From Paraburkholderia caffeinilytica (GTDB lineage: Bacteria; Pseudomonadota; Gammaproteobacteria; Burkholderiales; Burkholderiaceae): a DNA stretch of 64,000 nucleotides. Location of the stretch: the NCBI RefSeq assembly GCF_003368325.1, contig NZ_CP031467.1, positions 1,860,001 to 1,924,000 of the forward strand, written 5' to 3'. Each line of letters opens with the position of its first letter. Position 1 is the first letter of the stretch. The notes under the pieces are model-generated. The model ran no database searches and was not told the DNA's origin. It saw only the letters and a list, made by a program, of their open reading frames with translations. Both the position numbers and the translations under genes were made by a program. Of this stretch, positions 16,166-23,897 are shown piece by piece.

Positions 16166-17344
16166 TCATTTGAAGTCCCAGCGCATCTGCTCGGCGATCC
16201 CCACCCCGCGAGACGTCCGCACACATTCACTCACATAATCGGTGAACGGCAGCGGCTCGAAGCCGATTTCGTCACGCAAACGGCAATTGTCGAACGCGTA
16301 GTCCAGTTCCGCGAAACCGGCGTACACACGCAGCGCGTGCTCGATCAGGCGGCCGCTGCCACACCGGTCGCGGCCCACCACCTCGCGTGCGATCTTGCCG
16401 AAGTCGCGCACGCGGCACATCGAATAGCGGCGGCCCGACGTGCCGGTGGCCTCGTCCATTGCACTGATGATCTGACCGATGGTCGGCGCCTCCGCCCCCG
16501 CCGACACGTGATACGTATCGAAAGCCAGCGACGGCTTCACCGTCAGCAGCACGAGCGCACGGGCGCAGTCGTCGGCGGACACCACGTCAATGCGGTTCAT
16601 CGCCCGCGCCGTGAAGCGACGCGCGCCGTGCACCACGCGAAACACCCAGAACAGGCTCGCCGACGGCAACGTGCCGAGCACCGTGTGGCCGACCACGCTC
16701 GACGGCCGCACCACCACCAACGGCAAACGGGGATACGTGCTGCGCAACAGACGTTCGACTTCGCGTTTGCTTTGCGTGTAAGGCACGAGGTGGCGCGTCT
16801 CGCTGTAGCCGAATGGAGATTCCTGCACGTTTGCGCCGCATTGCGTGCCGCACGCCATCGCCGTGCTCACATGCAGAAAACGCCGCAGCGTTTTGCTGCC
16901 GGCAAAACGCGATGCAAAGCGCAAGGTGTCGCGTACATTCGTATCGAGTACTTGCGGATGCGTCGAGAACGACGCGAGCCCGGCACAGTTGATCACATGC
17001 GATGCTTTCGCGAGCCGCGCCAGATTGATCTCCGAAAACGCGCTGCCGAGTTCGCCGACCATTACGTTCGCTTCGGTGATTCGCTGCACGCGAGAATATG
17101 GCAACCCGCAGCGCACCGCCGAGGCGCGCAGCCGCGCGAGCGCGTCGGTCACGCTGACGCCGCGCACCAGACACACCATGCGCTCGGCCAGGCCGACGTT
17201 GATCAGGGTCACAAGCAGATTGCCGCCGATAAAACCGGTCGCACCGGTCAGCAGCACACCGTCGACACCCATCGCCTTCGCACGCGCCGACGATACCAGG
17301 CTGTCCTGCCAGGCGTTGGATAAAGGGGTTTGCCATGCAAACAT
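16166..17344 (-). CDS. Extended SDR / thioester-reductase-like NAD-binding protein
   Basis: 392 residues. Nucleotide loop VLLTGATGFIGGNLLVTLIN near residue 30, an Arg after the second strand (CLVRG), catalytic Tyr/Lys in YTQSKREVERLL, and upstream Ser in FLHVSTAMACG. The pattern fits the NAD_binding_4 (male-sterility / thioester reductase) branch of extended SDRs, which reduce acyl thioesters or modify polyketide or lipid substrates. No adenylation or carrier domain is fused. The start at 17344 follows AGGAG at 7 nt; an upstream ATG at 17401 lacks one. Substrate unknown. Confidence 0.82.
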   Translation of the reverse strand: MFAWQTPLSNAWQDSLVSSARAKAMGVDGVLLTGATGFIGGNLLVTLINVGLAERMVCLVRGVSVTDALARLRASAVRCGLPYSRVQRITEANVMVGELGSAFSEINLARLAKASHVINCAGLASFSTHPQVLDTNVRDTLRFASRFAGSKTLRRFLHVSTAMACGTQCGANVQESPFGYSETRHLVPYTQSKREVERLLRSTYPRLPLVVVRPSSVVGHTVLGTLPSASLFWVFRVVHGARRFTARAMNRIDVVSADDCARALVLLTVKPSLAFDTYHVSAGAEAPTIGQIISAMDEATGTSGRRYSMCRVRDFGKIAREVVGRDRCGSGRLIEHALRVYAGFAELDYAFDNCRLRDEIGFEPLPFTDYVSECVRTSRGVGIAEQMRWDFK

Positions 17345-17435
17345 CGCGAGCTCCTGGCCGGGGACGTCAAAGCGTCGAACGTCGAACGTCGATCCGGACA
17401 ACCGATCAATAGCAATAGACGCATCGGCACGCGCA

Positions 17436-17636
17436 TCAATACCGATACGTCAGCGCCGAGACCGCGAAGTAGTTGTTCTTCGACTGCACGATCGGGCTGT
17501 TCGCCGACGCACCGAGCAGCCACGCCACGCCGCCGGCCAGCGAAAACATATAGAAATTCTCGGCGTAGACCATCGGCGGGCAGATCAGGCAAAACAGCGG
17601 AAGACGCAGATAAAAGAGGCGTTTGCGCACGATCAT
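17436..17636 (-). pseudogene. C-terminal remnant of a MipA/OmpV-family outer membrane protein
   Basis: The last 34 codons read LAGGVAWLLGASANSP, then IVQSKNNYFAVSALTYRY and stop. That is the final strand pair of MipA/OmpV barrels (LLGDAADSPIV...N...AYRF in family members I know). The upstream residues (MIVRKRLFYLRLPLFCLICP) are unrelated and hydrophobic, so the 250-residue barrel is missing. MipA genes commonly sit next to a two-component system, and a response-regulator head lies 170 bp away in the divergent direction. I read this as the decayed end of such a locus. It could still be expressed as a 66-residue peptide. Confidence 0.6.
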
Positions 17637-17801
17637 GACTTTTTTGGGACGGAAGCCGCAGTCTAGGGACGCCGCCTCGCCGCGTCTGTCCTGAAATTGA
17701 GGGAATGTGTGCGCGATTGTGTTCAAGTGTTCGCGAATGTCCGCGGCGTATCCGGCACGCGTGCGCGCAGATAGAATCGGTGCCTGATAGCGGAGACCGA
17801 T

Positions 17802-17938
17802 ATGACCGAAGCCCTCTCAACACTGGCGTGCTACTGATCGAGGATGACGATCGCCTCGCGCCGTTGATCGAGGAATATCTGAACAGCTACGAATCCAGCG
17901 TGACGATCATCCGAACCGACTTCGAAAGCCGCCTTTGA
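17802..17938 (+). pseudogene. N-terminal remnant of an OmpR-type response regulator
   Basis: From ATG 17802 the frame reads MTEALST and then hits a stop; shifted by one base it continues as VLLIEDDDRLAPLIEEYLNSY, the start of a receiver domain with its acidic cluster. It ends at TGA 17936-17938 after about 25 more codons, before the phosphoacceptor. So there is one frameshift and loss of about 80 percent of the gene. The stop overlaps the TTG start of the following EamA gene. Confidence 0.68.
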
Positions 17939-18870
17939 AACCCGACACACGCCAACATCTGCGCGCCAATCTGCTGATGCTGATCGCAGCGATGATCTGG
18001 GGCTCCGCATTCGTCGCGCAACGCTTAAGCGTCGATGCGATCGGACCGTTCCTGTTTACCGGACTGCGTTTCCTGCTCGGCGCGCTGGTCGTGCTAACGA
18101 TGATTGTCTGCGTGCGGCGCTCCGCACTGGCCGAGCTGTCGAAGCGCGAACCCGGCGGCGCACGCGAGCTGCTCGGGGCCGGTGCGCTGCTTGGCGTCGT
18201 GCTGTCGGCGTCGATCTCGTTGCAGCAGATCGGCTTGCAATACACGAAGATCGCCAACGCCGGCTTTATCAGTTCGTTGTATGTGGTGCTCGTGCCGCTG
18301 CTGGGCGTGCTGTTTCGTCATCGCACGGGATTCGGCACGTGGCTTGGTGCGACGCTCGCTGCGCTCGGCATGTACTTTCTGAGCGTCAACGAGCACTTCT
18401 CGATCCTGTACGGCGACTGGTATCAGCTAGCCGGCGCCCTGGTGATTTCCGTGCAGATGATGCTGGTGGGCCGCTTCGCGCTGCGACACGACACACTCAT
18501 GTTGGCGCTCGTACAGTTCGTGACTTGCGGGCTCGCATGTGTGGCCGTCGGTCTCGTGATCGAGCCGGTCAGTCTCGCGGTGATCGAGCGCGCCGCACCG
18601 ACGATTCTGTACGGCGGTGCGCTGTCGGTGGGTGTCGCCTATACGATTCAGGTGGTGGCGCAAAAGTATGCGGCACCCTCGCATGCCGCGGTGATCTTCA
18701 GTATGGAAGGTGTGTTCGCGGCGCTGGCCGGGTGGCTCGTGCTCGGCGAAACGTTGTCGGCGCGGGCGCTATTCGGATGCGCGCTGATGCTCACCGGGTT
18801 GATCGTGTGCCAGGTCATGCCGGCCTGGCGACGCGGGCACAAAGCCGATCGCTTGCCTCACGAGGCGTGA
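17935..18870 (+). CDS. EamA/DMT-superfamily transporter
   Basis: Inner-membrane permease of about 311 residues with ten hydrophobic helices in two EamA repeats. Signatures: LLMLIAAMIWGSAFVAQRLSV (first helix), GPFLFTGLRFLLGALVVL, LYVVLVPLLGVLFRHRTGFG, and in repeat two APSHAAVIFSMEGVFAALAGWL followed by GCALMLTGLIVCQV. These proteins export or import metabolites of unknown identity. The best start is TTG at 17935 (KPDTRQHLRANLLML), overlapping the stop of the upstream receiver-domain remnant; an ATG within helix 1 would truncate the fold. That TTG and the overlap suggest the gene was placed next to the remnant by deletion. Confidence 0.85.
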   Translation: MKPDTRQHLRANLLMLIAAMIWGSAFVAQRLSVDAIGPFLFTGLRFLLGALVVLTMIVCVRRSALAELSKREPGGARELLGAGALLGVVLSASISLQQIGLQYTKIANAGFISSLYVVLVPLLGVLFRHRTGFGTWLGATLAALGMYFLSVNEHFSILYGDWYQLAGALVISVQMMLVGRFALRHDTLMLALVQFVTCGLACVAVGLVIEPVSLAVIERAAPTILYGGALSVGVAYTIQVVAQKYAAPSHAAVIFSMEGVFAALAGWLVLGETLSARALFGCALMLTGLIVCQVMPAWRRGHKADRLPHEA

Positions 18871-18903
18871 GGGCTTGGCCAGTCGCCCGCGCGGCAGTCT
18901 CGG

Positions 18904-19155
18904 CTAAGCGGCGCGCGGTTGCGCGAAAAGCTTGGGCGTATCAGCGGTGGGGGGAAACACACACCAGCAGCCGTCGTCGTGACGAAAGAAAAAAAGGCCG
19001 CGCGATTCACCTTCCTGAGAAGTCTCCACCCGCACGTAACGCCTTCCGCCGACACGGGTGCGGCTGAATTCGGTCACGTGAACCGGAACCGAAGGCGCCG
19101 GCGCCAGCCATTTCTCGACCAGAAAACGCAGTGATTGTTCGCTGGCGGCTCTCAT
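18904..19155 (-). CDS. Small hypothetical protein, possible operon partner of the upstream ORF
   Basis: 83 residues, soluble, with a Trp/Cys/Phe-rich core (SRGLFFFRHDDGCWCVFPP) and Arg/Val strands (RVGGRRYVRVE), consistent with a small beta fold. GGAG sits 8 nt ahead of the ATG. The start overlaps the stop of the upstream small ORF as ATGA, a sign of translational coupling. No recognised family. Confidence 0.6.
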   Translation of the reverse strand: MRAASEQSLRFLVEKWLAPAPSVPVHVTEFSRTRVGGRRYVRVETSQEGESRGLFFFRHDDGCWCVFPPTADTPKLFAQPRAA

Positions 19156-19358
19156 GATCCGCTCCGGGCCGGCTTGTCGTGACTTGCCTCGCGCGTGGCG
19201 TCGCTGCTTTCGTCGCGTTCGGTGCCTTCCTCATCATGCTCGGAGGATGCGAGGGATATGGCCCGGTTGGTGGCCGCCGCCCGCAGCGTCGTGCAGTGAC
19301 GGGCATGTCGGATATCCGAAAGAAGACGGACTAGCTGTCGTGCTGTTCTGCGTTTCAT
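19152..19358 (-). CDS. Small hypothetical protein, charged C-terminus
   Basis: 68 residues from the ATG at 19358: a basic N-terminal half (MKRRTARQLVRLLSDIRHAR) and an acidic/polar tail (EHDEEGTERDESSDATREAS). The same frame is open to 19610, but that part is unconvincing. Main support is the 4-bp ATGA overlap with the next gene and a purine-rich GGGGG before the ATG. Low certainty. Confidence 0.4.
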   Translation of the reverse strand: MKRRTARQLVRLLSDIRHARHCTTLRAAATNRAISLASSEHDEEGTERDESSDATREASHDKPARSGS

Positions 19359-19934
19359 TGCACACCCCCGCACTGCACCAATAACTTCAGAAAACACTTT
19401 AACTTTATGCCTGGATAGGGCGTTGCCGAAATGATTTTGACTAAATAGCAACAGTTGCGCTTGCAAAAACATCGACGCAATCTTTGTACCTTCCAGCTTC
19501 AATGTGCACCTTCGGGGAAGCGCAGTCTGTACGGTGGCGAGCGGATGGCATCGACAAAAAAACCGCGCCGCCACCCGCGCGATAGACGCCTGGATGCGCA
19601 AGTTATCCACAATTGCCTATGAATAACTTCGGGATAGCGCATCGGACAGCCTGTGCGCGAAATCTTGATAAGACGCGAGGCCAGGCAAGCCCCGTCAAAG
19701 TTATCCCAGCTCTGTAGTTTTTCTACAGACATGTTCCGCAGGGTTATGGGTTTCGCATGACGTTGATGTGACGGGGAATTTGAGACTTATCCACAGGCGG
19801 GGTTAACCCTTGTTAACTATTACTACATATATATACGTATGAAGTAAAAGACATAGGAAAAGTACCGCGGCGTGATGAAATCAAAGGCTGATCACCTCAT
19901 GATCAGCCGACACCCCGCAGCATCGGTGAATGCA
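19359..19934. other. AT-rich intergenic region with DnaA-box-like sites
   Basis: About 575 bp without a convincing gene. It holds two perfect DnaA boxes TTATCCACA (19603-19611, 19787-19795) and one close match TTATCCCAG (19701-19709), all in the same direction and spaced 98 and 86 bp apart. A hairpin CTGTAG...CTACAG lies at 19712-19728, two GTTAAC sites at 19802-19817, and a strongly AT-rich stretch with repeated TA steps at about 19812-19860. This looks like an origin-type or DnaA-titration element, but neither dnaA nor parAB is near. Confidence 0.5.
19880..19908 (-). terminator. Terminator-like hairpin after the DUF2242 gene
   Basis: Perfect 9-bp stem GGCTGATCA (19886-19894) with TGATCAGCC (19900-19908), loop CCTCA; on the minus strand it is followed by TTTGATTTC, a weak U tract. 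Confidence 0.6.
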
Positions 19935-20621
19935 TCAAGGCGCGACGCCGGCTCCACTGGCGGGTTGTGTGGCAGCGGCCTTGTCGATTGCATCAGGCAT
20001 ATCCAGAAGCGGGACTGGAAGCGGCGCTTCGACCGGCACCGGCAACATGCGCGTCTCGATGCGGCTGTTCACCACCGGCTGTGTGCGCACCACCGTTTGC
20101 AGATAGTGGTCGACGAGGCCGAAGAAACGATCGTAGAACTTGCCCGACGGGATGGTCTCGCTCGATATTTTGACCATCGCATCGTTGTTCGAGCGGATCG
20201 GCAGCGACAGCGAACCCAGCACGCTCAACCCGACGCTCGCCGACGTATCGCTTTTCTTCAACGCAAAGCCATTCTGCACGGCGTTGACGTAAACAATGCT
20301 CGTATCGCTCGCCTCTTCCCCCGGCGTGCACACCACATGAAACTCGACGACGACGTGCGTGTCGCCGGTCGGCTGGAAATTTTTCGTTCCGTCGACGGTA
20401 TCGGTACGCGTCATCGTCGTCAGATAGCCCTGACTCAGCAGTGCGCGGCGCGCGGCCTCGCAGGTATCCGTGGAGCTTGAGTTGAAATTTCGGGCGTACG
20501 GGTTCGCGCCCGTTTCGAACAATTCCTGCTGGAATTTCGGCTGCGGGGCGCTTTTGCAAGCGGCAAGTGCCATCAGGCCAAGAAGCGCGGCGGCGGTGGC
20601 TTTGGAAAACGAGGTGAACAT
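19935..20621 (-). CDS. DUF2242-family lipoprotein
   Basis: 228-residue predicted lipoprotein: signal with lipobox LAAC (Cys22). The body contains DTCEAARRALLSQGYLTTM, a pattern seen in periplasmic outer-membrane-associated lipoproteins (compare DUF2242), HVVVEFHVVCTPGEE, SIVYVNAVQNGFALKKSD and VGLSVLGSLSLPI. The tail is rich in Pro/Val (VPVEAPLPVPLLDMP). It probably faces the periplasm. Family name by pattern recall; no function established. Alone, followed by its own hairpin. Confidence 0.8.
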   Translation of the reverse strand: MFTSFSKATAAALLGLMALAACKSAPQPKFQQELFETGANPYARNFNSSSTDTCEAARRALLSQGYLTTMTRTDTVDGTKNFQPTGDTHVVVEFHVVCTPGEEASDTSIVYVNAVQNGFALKKSDTSASVGLSVLGSLSLPIRSNNDAMVKISSETIPSGKFYDRFFGLVDHYLQTVVRTQPVVNSRIETRMLPVPVEAPLPVPLLDMPDAIDKAAATQPASGAGVAP

Positions 20622-20795
20622 GATCGATCGGAGAAGGCGCAGCGTGAGCTCGAATGGGAATGCATTGTAGAGCCGTTGCCGGATATGCGTAAAAAGCGCG
20701 CAGCGCGCAGCCCGCGCGGCCTTACACGGCGTGACGCGTCAATTCCGCGACTTCAGCGCGGAAGCAGAACATTGGGGAAAAAGTGGAGCTGCCGC

Positions 20796-21437
20796 TCAGT
20801 GCGGCATGGCAGGCGATGCGCCTGGCAGGGCCGTCGCGCCATTCATCCCGGCGGCGGTGTCGGCCGGTATCGTAAAAGCGTCGGCCCAGTTGCCCGGCGC
20901 CGGGCAACGGTCGGCTTCGCACATACTGGCTTGTGCGCCGGGATGCGAGGCGACATCTTGCGGTCCCGCGACGCCGGCGAAATCCTCCACGCGCAAGCTG
21001 ACCTTCTTCGCGTACGCCTGCGATCCGCCGTAACTCTTGAGCGCCGCGTTCATGTCGCCGTTGGCCGAGCGCATGTAGCCGTACAGGATCGCCGAACCCA
21101 CCTCGATGTTGGTGGTCGGCTCGGTAAGGTCTTTGACGTTCCTCAGCAGCCCCCGATGGGCGCCCGGCACCACCTGCATCAGCCCGGTCGCGCCGTTGGC
21201 GCCCCTGGCCTTTTCCTTGAAGCGGGATTCGATCGAGATGATCGCCAGCAGCAGTGCCGGCGGCAGCGAATATTTCGAAGCGGCCGACTGCACCGCGTCG
21301 GAAATCTGCTGGGCCTTTTCCTTTGCCAGACCGAACTTCTGCGTCAGATACGCGGACATGCGGTCATTGTTTTCGTCGGCCGTAGCGGTTTGCATCAGGC
21401 CGAGCGAAAGCACGATCAGGCAAAGTAACCGGCTCAT
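20796..21437 (-). CDS. Lytic transglycosylase, SLT domain (small periplasmic)
   Basis: 213 residues. Signal peptide to about residue 20 (cleavage TATA-D). The SLT/lysozyme-like fold starts near residue 45 with the catalytic glutamate in LLLAIISIESRFKEKA, then GANGATGLMQVVPGAH and the LYGYM...ALKSYGG segment. It cleaves peptidoglycan glycan strands by forming 1,6-anhydromuramic ends. The 60-residue C-terminal tail (SMCEADRCPAPGNWADAF) is unusual. Small SLT proteins of this kind often accompany secretion or conjugation systems, but none is here. Acts in the periplasm. Confidence 0.87.
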   Translation of the reverse strand: MSRLLCLIVLSLGLMQTATADENNDRMSAYLTQKFGLAKEKAQQISDAVQSAASKYSLPPALLLAIISIESRFKEKARGANGATGLMQVVPGAHRGLLRNVKDLTEPTTNIEVGSAILYGYMRSANGDMNAALKSYGGSQAYAKKVSLRVEDFAGVAGPQDVASHPGAQASMCEADRCPAPGNWADAFTIPADTAAGMNGATALPGASPAMPH

Positions 21438-21664
21438 AACGGAGGACGGGGAAGGAAGGGGATTTGCGCATTATAGCTCTGCCCCCAAAAGAGGCCCCCA
21501 AACGGCCAAAATTCGTCTGAGGAAAAGATGACCGGCGGGTCGTTATGTTTATCGACCTTGGCGCGCGCGTCTTTCGGATACCACCATGCCGAATTCGTAT
21601 CGCGCTGAACGTAAAAACGCAGCGCGTCCTTCAGCGTAGGGACGCGGCCGTTGTGGAAGAACAC
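21434..21664 (-). pseudogene. C-terminal remnant of a di-haem cytochrome c peroxidase (MauG family)
   Basis: The frame reads VFFHNGRVPTLKDALRFYVQ, then RDTNSAWWYPKD and continues through KVDKHNDPP to about 21533, after which it runs into unrelated residues. The (Y/F)FHNG...L.d.(V/L)RFY..RDT.(P/S)..WYP block is diagnostic of the C-terminal haem domain of bacterial di-haem peroxidases. No start or haem-binding CxxCH is left. It abuts the end of the WYL regulator gene, with a likely junction around 21665-21692. The transglycosylase start overlaps its 3' end. Confidence 0.68.
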
Positions 21665-21692
21665 GCGGCGCGTCGGCTGTGAACGGGCGCTC

Positions 21693-22676
21693 TCATTGCG
21701 CGTAGCGACGATGCAAGGCGGCCGCCACCTCCGCAAAACGCGCACGCAACTCCGGCGGCGCCAGCACGTCGGCCTCGGTGCCGAAGCGCAGCAATTCCGC
21801 GCATGCCTGCCTTGCCGAACCGACCGGCAGCGTGACCGTGCGCCAGCCGTCGGACGGATCGGGCTCGCCGATTTTCGCGGCTGAGCGTGCGAACGGCGAG
21901 ACGAAGACTTCGAGCATCTGCATGCCCCACGGCGACAGGCGCAGCGTTGCCTCGCTCGCATGCATCTCTTCGGATAGGCGCTGTGTGCTGTCCTGCCAGT
22001 AAGCCGCCAGATCGAAGGCGGCCGGGCGCTCGAACGTCTCGTCGAGCATGCTCAATTCGAGAATGCGCGAAATGCGGTAGATGCGGATGTCCGCGCCGAC
22101 CCGCCCAACCAAATACCAGGCTCCGCTTTTCAGCACGATGCCGAGCGGTTCGATCCGCCGGAATTTTTCCGCCTTCCAGCTCTGATAGCGAATCTGCAGC
22201 GGATGCTGTTCCCACACCGCGCCGGCGATCAACGGCAGATTCGCGGGCTGGTCAGCTTCGGAAAACCAGGCCGGGGCGTCGAGGTGAAAACGTGAGCGTA
22301 TGCGCTCCGCGGTCGAGCGCAACTCAACCGGCAGCGCGGCGAGCAATTTGGTTTGCGCGCCGGCCATCACGGCGCCGAGACCGAGTGCCTGCACCGGCCC
22401 CGGCAAGCCCGCGAGGAACAGCGCCTCCGCTTCCCGCGACGACAGGCCGTTCAGACGGGTACGGTATCCGTCGAGCAGGCGATAGCCGCCTTCAGCGCCA
22501 CGTTCGCTCTGGACAGGAACACCTGCGGCGCTCAAGGCGTCGATATCGCGATAGATCGTGCGCAAGGAAACCGCGCACTCCTCGGCGAGCGACTGCGCGG
22601 TCACGCGTCCGCGCGCCTGCAAGGTCATCAGGATGGAAAGGAGGCGGCTGGCTCTCATACAGACAAGTTTAGTCAT
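21693..22676 (-). CDS. WYL-domain transcriptional regulator (YafY type)
   Basis: About 327 residues. N-terminal HTH: RASRLLSILMTLQARGRVTA, LAEECAVSLRTIYRDIDALS, then GYRLLDGYRTRLNGLSSREA. A WYL domain (ligand-sensing SH3-like, about residues 140-220) includes LQIRYQSWKAEKFRRIEPLGI-like sequence and GAWYLVGRVGADIRIYRI, followed by a WCX extension. The start at 22676 (ATGACTAAACTTG) has CAGGT just upstream; MRASRLL at 22658 is the alternative. A 25-bp palindrome overlaps this start, so autoregulation and control of the divergent GST gene are likely. Confidence 0.87.
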   Translation of the reverse strand: MTKLVCMRASRLLSILMTLQARGRVTAQSLAEECAVSLRTIYRDIDALSAAGVPVQSERGAEGGYRLLDGYRTRLNGLSSREAEALFLAGLPGPVQALGLGAVMAGAQTKLLAALPVELRSTAERIRSRFHLDAPAWFSEADQPANLPLIAGAVWEQHPLQIRYQSWKAEKFRRIEPLGIVLKSGAWYLVGRVGADIRIYRISRILELSMLDETFERPAAFDLAAYWQDSTQRLSEEMHASEATLRLSPWGMQMLEVFVSPFARSAAKIGEPDPSDGWRTVTLPVGSARQACAELLRFGTEADVLAPPELRARFAEVAAALHRRYAQ

Positions 22677-22699
22677 ACCTGACACAAACTGACAGGTAT
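22675..22699. promoter_or_regulatory. Palindromic operator between WYL regulator and GST
   Basis: ATACCTG (22675-22681) and CAGGTAT (22693-22699) are perfect inverted repeats separated by 11 bp; inside is a direct repeat TGACA (22680-22684, 22690-22694). It covers the regulator start codon region and lies 80 bp upstream of the GST start. Expected binding site of the WYL regulator. Confidence 0.65.
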
Positions 22700-22778
22700 A
22701 GGCGCTTAGGATGGGGACGTCCGGCGCCAGATGGACGCCGGCTTTACCAACGAGACGCTCACTCAGAAGGCTCCCGCC

Positions 22779-23426
22779 ATGACCACCGATCGCACGATCA
22801 CGCTGTTCCACTCACCGCAATGCCGCTCGGTCAGCGCACTTACGCTGCTCGAGGAGCTGGGCGCCCCGTATCAGTTGAAGGTGTTGAACATGAAGGCCGG
22901 TGAGCAGCGCAAGGCGCCATATCTCGCGATTAATCCGCTCGGCAAGGTACCGGCGATCCTTCACGGCGACGCGCTGATCACCGAACAGGTCGCCATCTTT
23001 ATCTATCTGGCTGACCTGTTTCCGGAAGCGGGTCTCGCGCCGACGCTCGACGATCCGTCGCGCGGGCCGTACCTGCGATGGCTGGTGTACTACGCGGCAT
23101 GTTACGAACCGGCGCTGGTCGACAAGGCGATGAAGCGCGACCCGGCGCCGCCCGCCACGTCGCCCTACGGCGATTTCGATTCGATGCTCGGGACGGTGAC
23201 GAGCCAGTTGCAGGCGTCACCCTATTTACTCGGGGACAGGATGTCGGCGGCGGATATCTTGTGGGGCATCGCGCTGCATTGGGGGATGATGTTCAAGCTG
23301 GTGCCTGAGACGCCGGTCGTGCTCGAGTATGCCCGGCGCGTTTGCTCACGGCCGAGCTTCGTGAAGGTGAGCGAGCGGGATGTTGCGCTCGCGGCGGAGC
23401 ATGAGGCGGCGGTCAAAGGGATTTGA
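22779..23426 (+). CDS. Glutathione S-transferase family protein
   Basis: 215 residues. Thioredoxin-like N-terminal domain: TLFHSPQCRSVSALTLLEEL with the catalytic Ser/Cys region (residues 8-16), INPLGKVPAI with the cis-Pro, and LITEQVAIFIYLADLFPE with the GSH-binding Glu. All-alpha C-terminal domain: RWLVYYAACYEPALVDKAM and SPYLLGDRMSAADILWG. Likely a detoxification GST in the cytosol; the substrate is not deducible. Start 22779 (MTTDRTITL) fits the family; an in-frame ATG at 22731 would add 16 residues. Divergent from the WYL regulator, which probably controls it. Confidence 0.87.
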   Translation: MTTDRTITLFHSPQCRSVSALTLLEELGAPYQLKVLNMKAGEQRKAPYLAINPLGKVPAILHGDALITEQVAIFIYLADLFPEAGLAPTLDDPSRGPYLRWLVYYAACYEPALVDKAMKRDPAPPATSPYGDFDSMLGTVTSQLQASPYLLGDRMSAADILWGIALHWGMMFKLVPETPVVLEYARRVCSRPSFVKVSERDVALAAEHEAAVKGI

Positions 23427-23525
23427 GACAATGAGGGCCGCCGGTGAATATCTTCCCGGGACAACCGGGCGTGCCTTGACCTTTCCGGCAAGCACCGCCT
23501 CATTGAACAAGAGATGTTTTCAGGT

Positions 23526-23786
23526 ATGAGCAAGACCGTATTCATTCCGAGCGTGCCCGCGACGTCAGAGGAAGATTTCGAAGTGTCGGCCACGTCGAAG
23601 CTGGCCGGCTACCGGCGTTTCTTCGGCGTGTTGAAAGTGGTTCGAACCACCGACGGCCGCGTGTTGTTCCCATTCGACGGCGCGCCGGAACTCGGACCTT
23701 ACCCGACCAAGCTGGAAGCCGTCGCGGCGGCGCAAGTGTATGGCGAGCACATCGTGACCAGCGATCTGGCGTGTCCGGAGTTGTAA
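23526..23786 (+). CDS. Small conserved hypothetical protein (DUF6723-like)
   Basis: 86 residues, soluble. The core GYRRFFGVLKVVRTTDGRVLFPFDG with a following helix (TKLEAVAAAQVYGEHIV) resembles a family of short Burkholderia proteins that I recall as DUF6723. Start MSKTVFIPS at 23526; an ATG four codons earlier (23514) is possible. A bidirectional terminator follows. Function unknown. Confidence 0.7.
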   Translation: MSKTVFIPSVPATSEEDFEVSATSKLAGYRRFFGVLKVVRTTDGRVLFPFDGAPELGPYPTKLEAVAAAQVYGEHIVTSDLACPEL

Positions 23787-23827
23787 ACGCGCAAGTGCTG
23801 CGAGGGAGCGAGGTGCGCCATCGAGGC

Positions 23828-23860
23828 AAAAAAACGGCCGCCCAAAGGCGACCGTTTTTT
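23828..23860. terminator. Bidirectional intrinsic terminator (hypothetical gene / glmS)
   Basis: AAAAACGG-C-CGCC, loop CAAA, GGCG-A-CCGTTTTT: twelve pairs with one mismatch, flanked by A and T runs, between the convergent small gene and glmS. Confidence 0.85.
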
Positions 23861-23897
23861 CAGCGCGGAGTGTAGCTAGCGATAGCCGCCTCCAACC

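Noticed and set aside
19600..19870. Chromosomal origin of replication
   Set aside because: DnaA boxes and AT-rich DNA are present, but there is no dnaA, gyrB, rpmH, gidA, parAB or repA near; kept only as a DnaA-related element.
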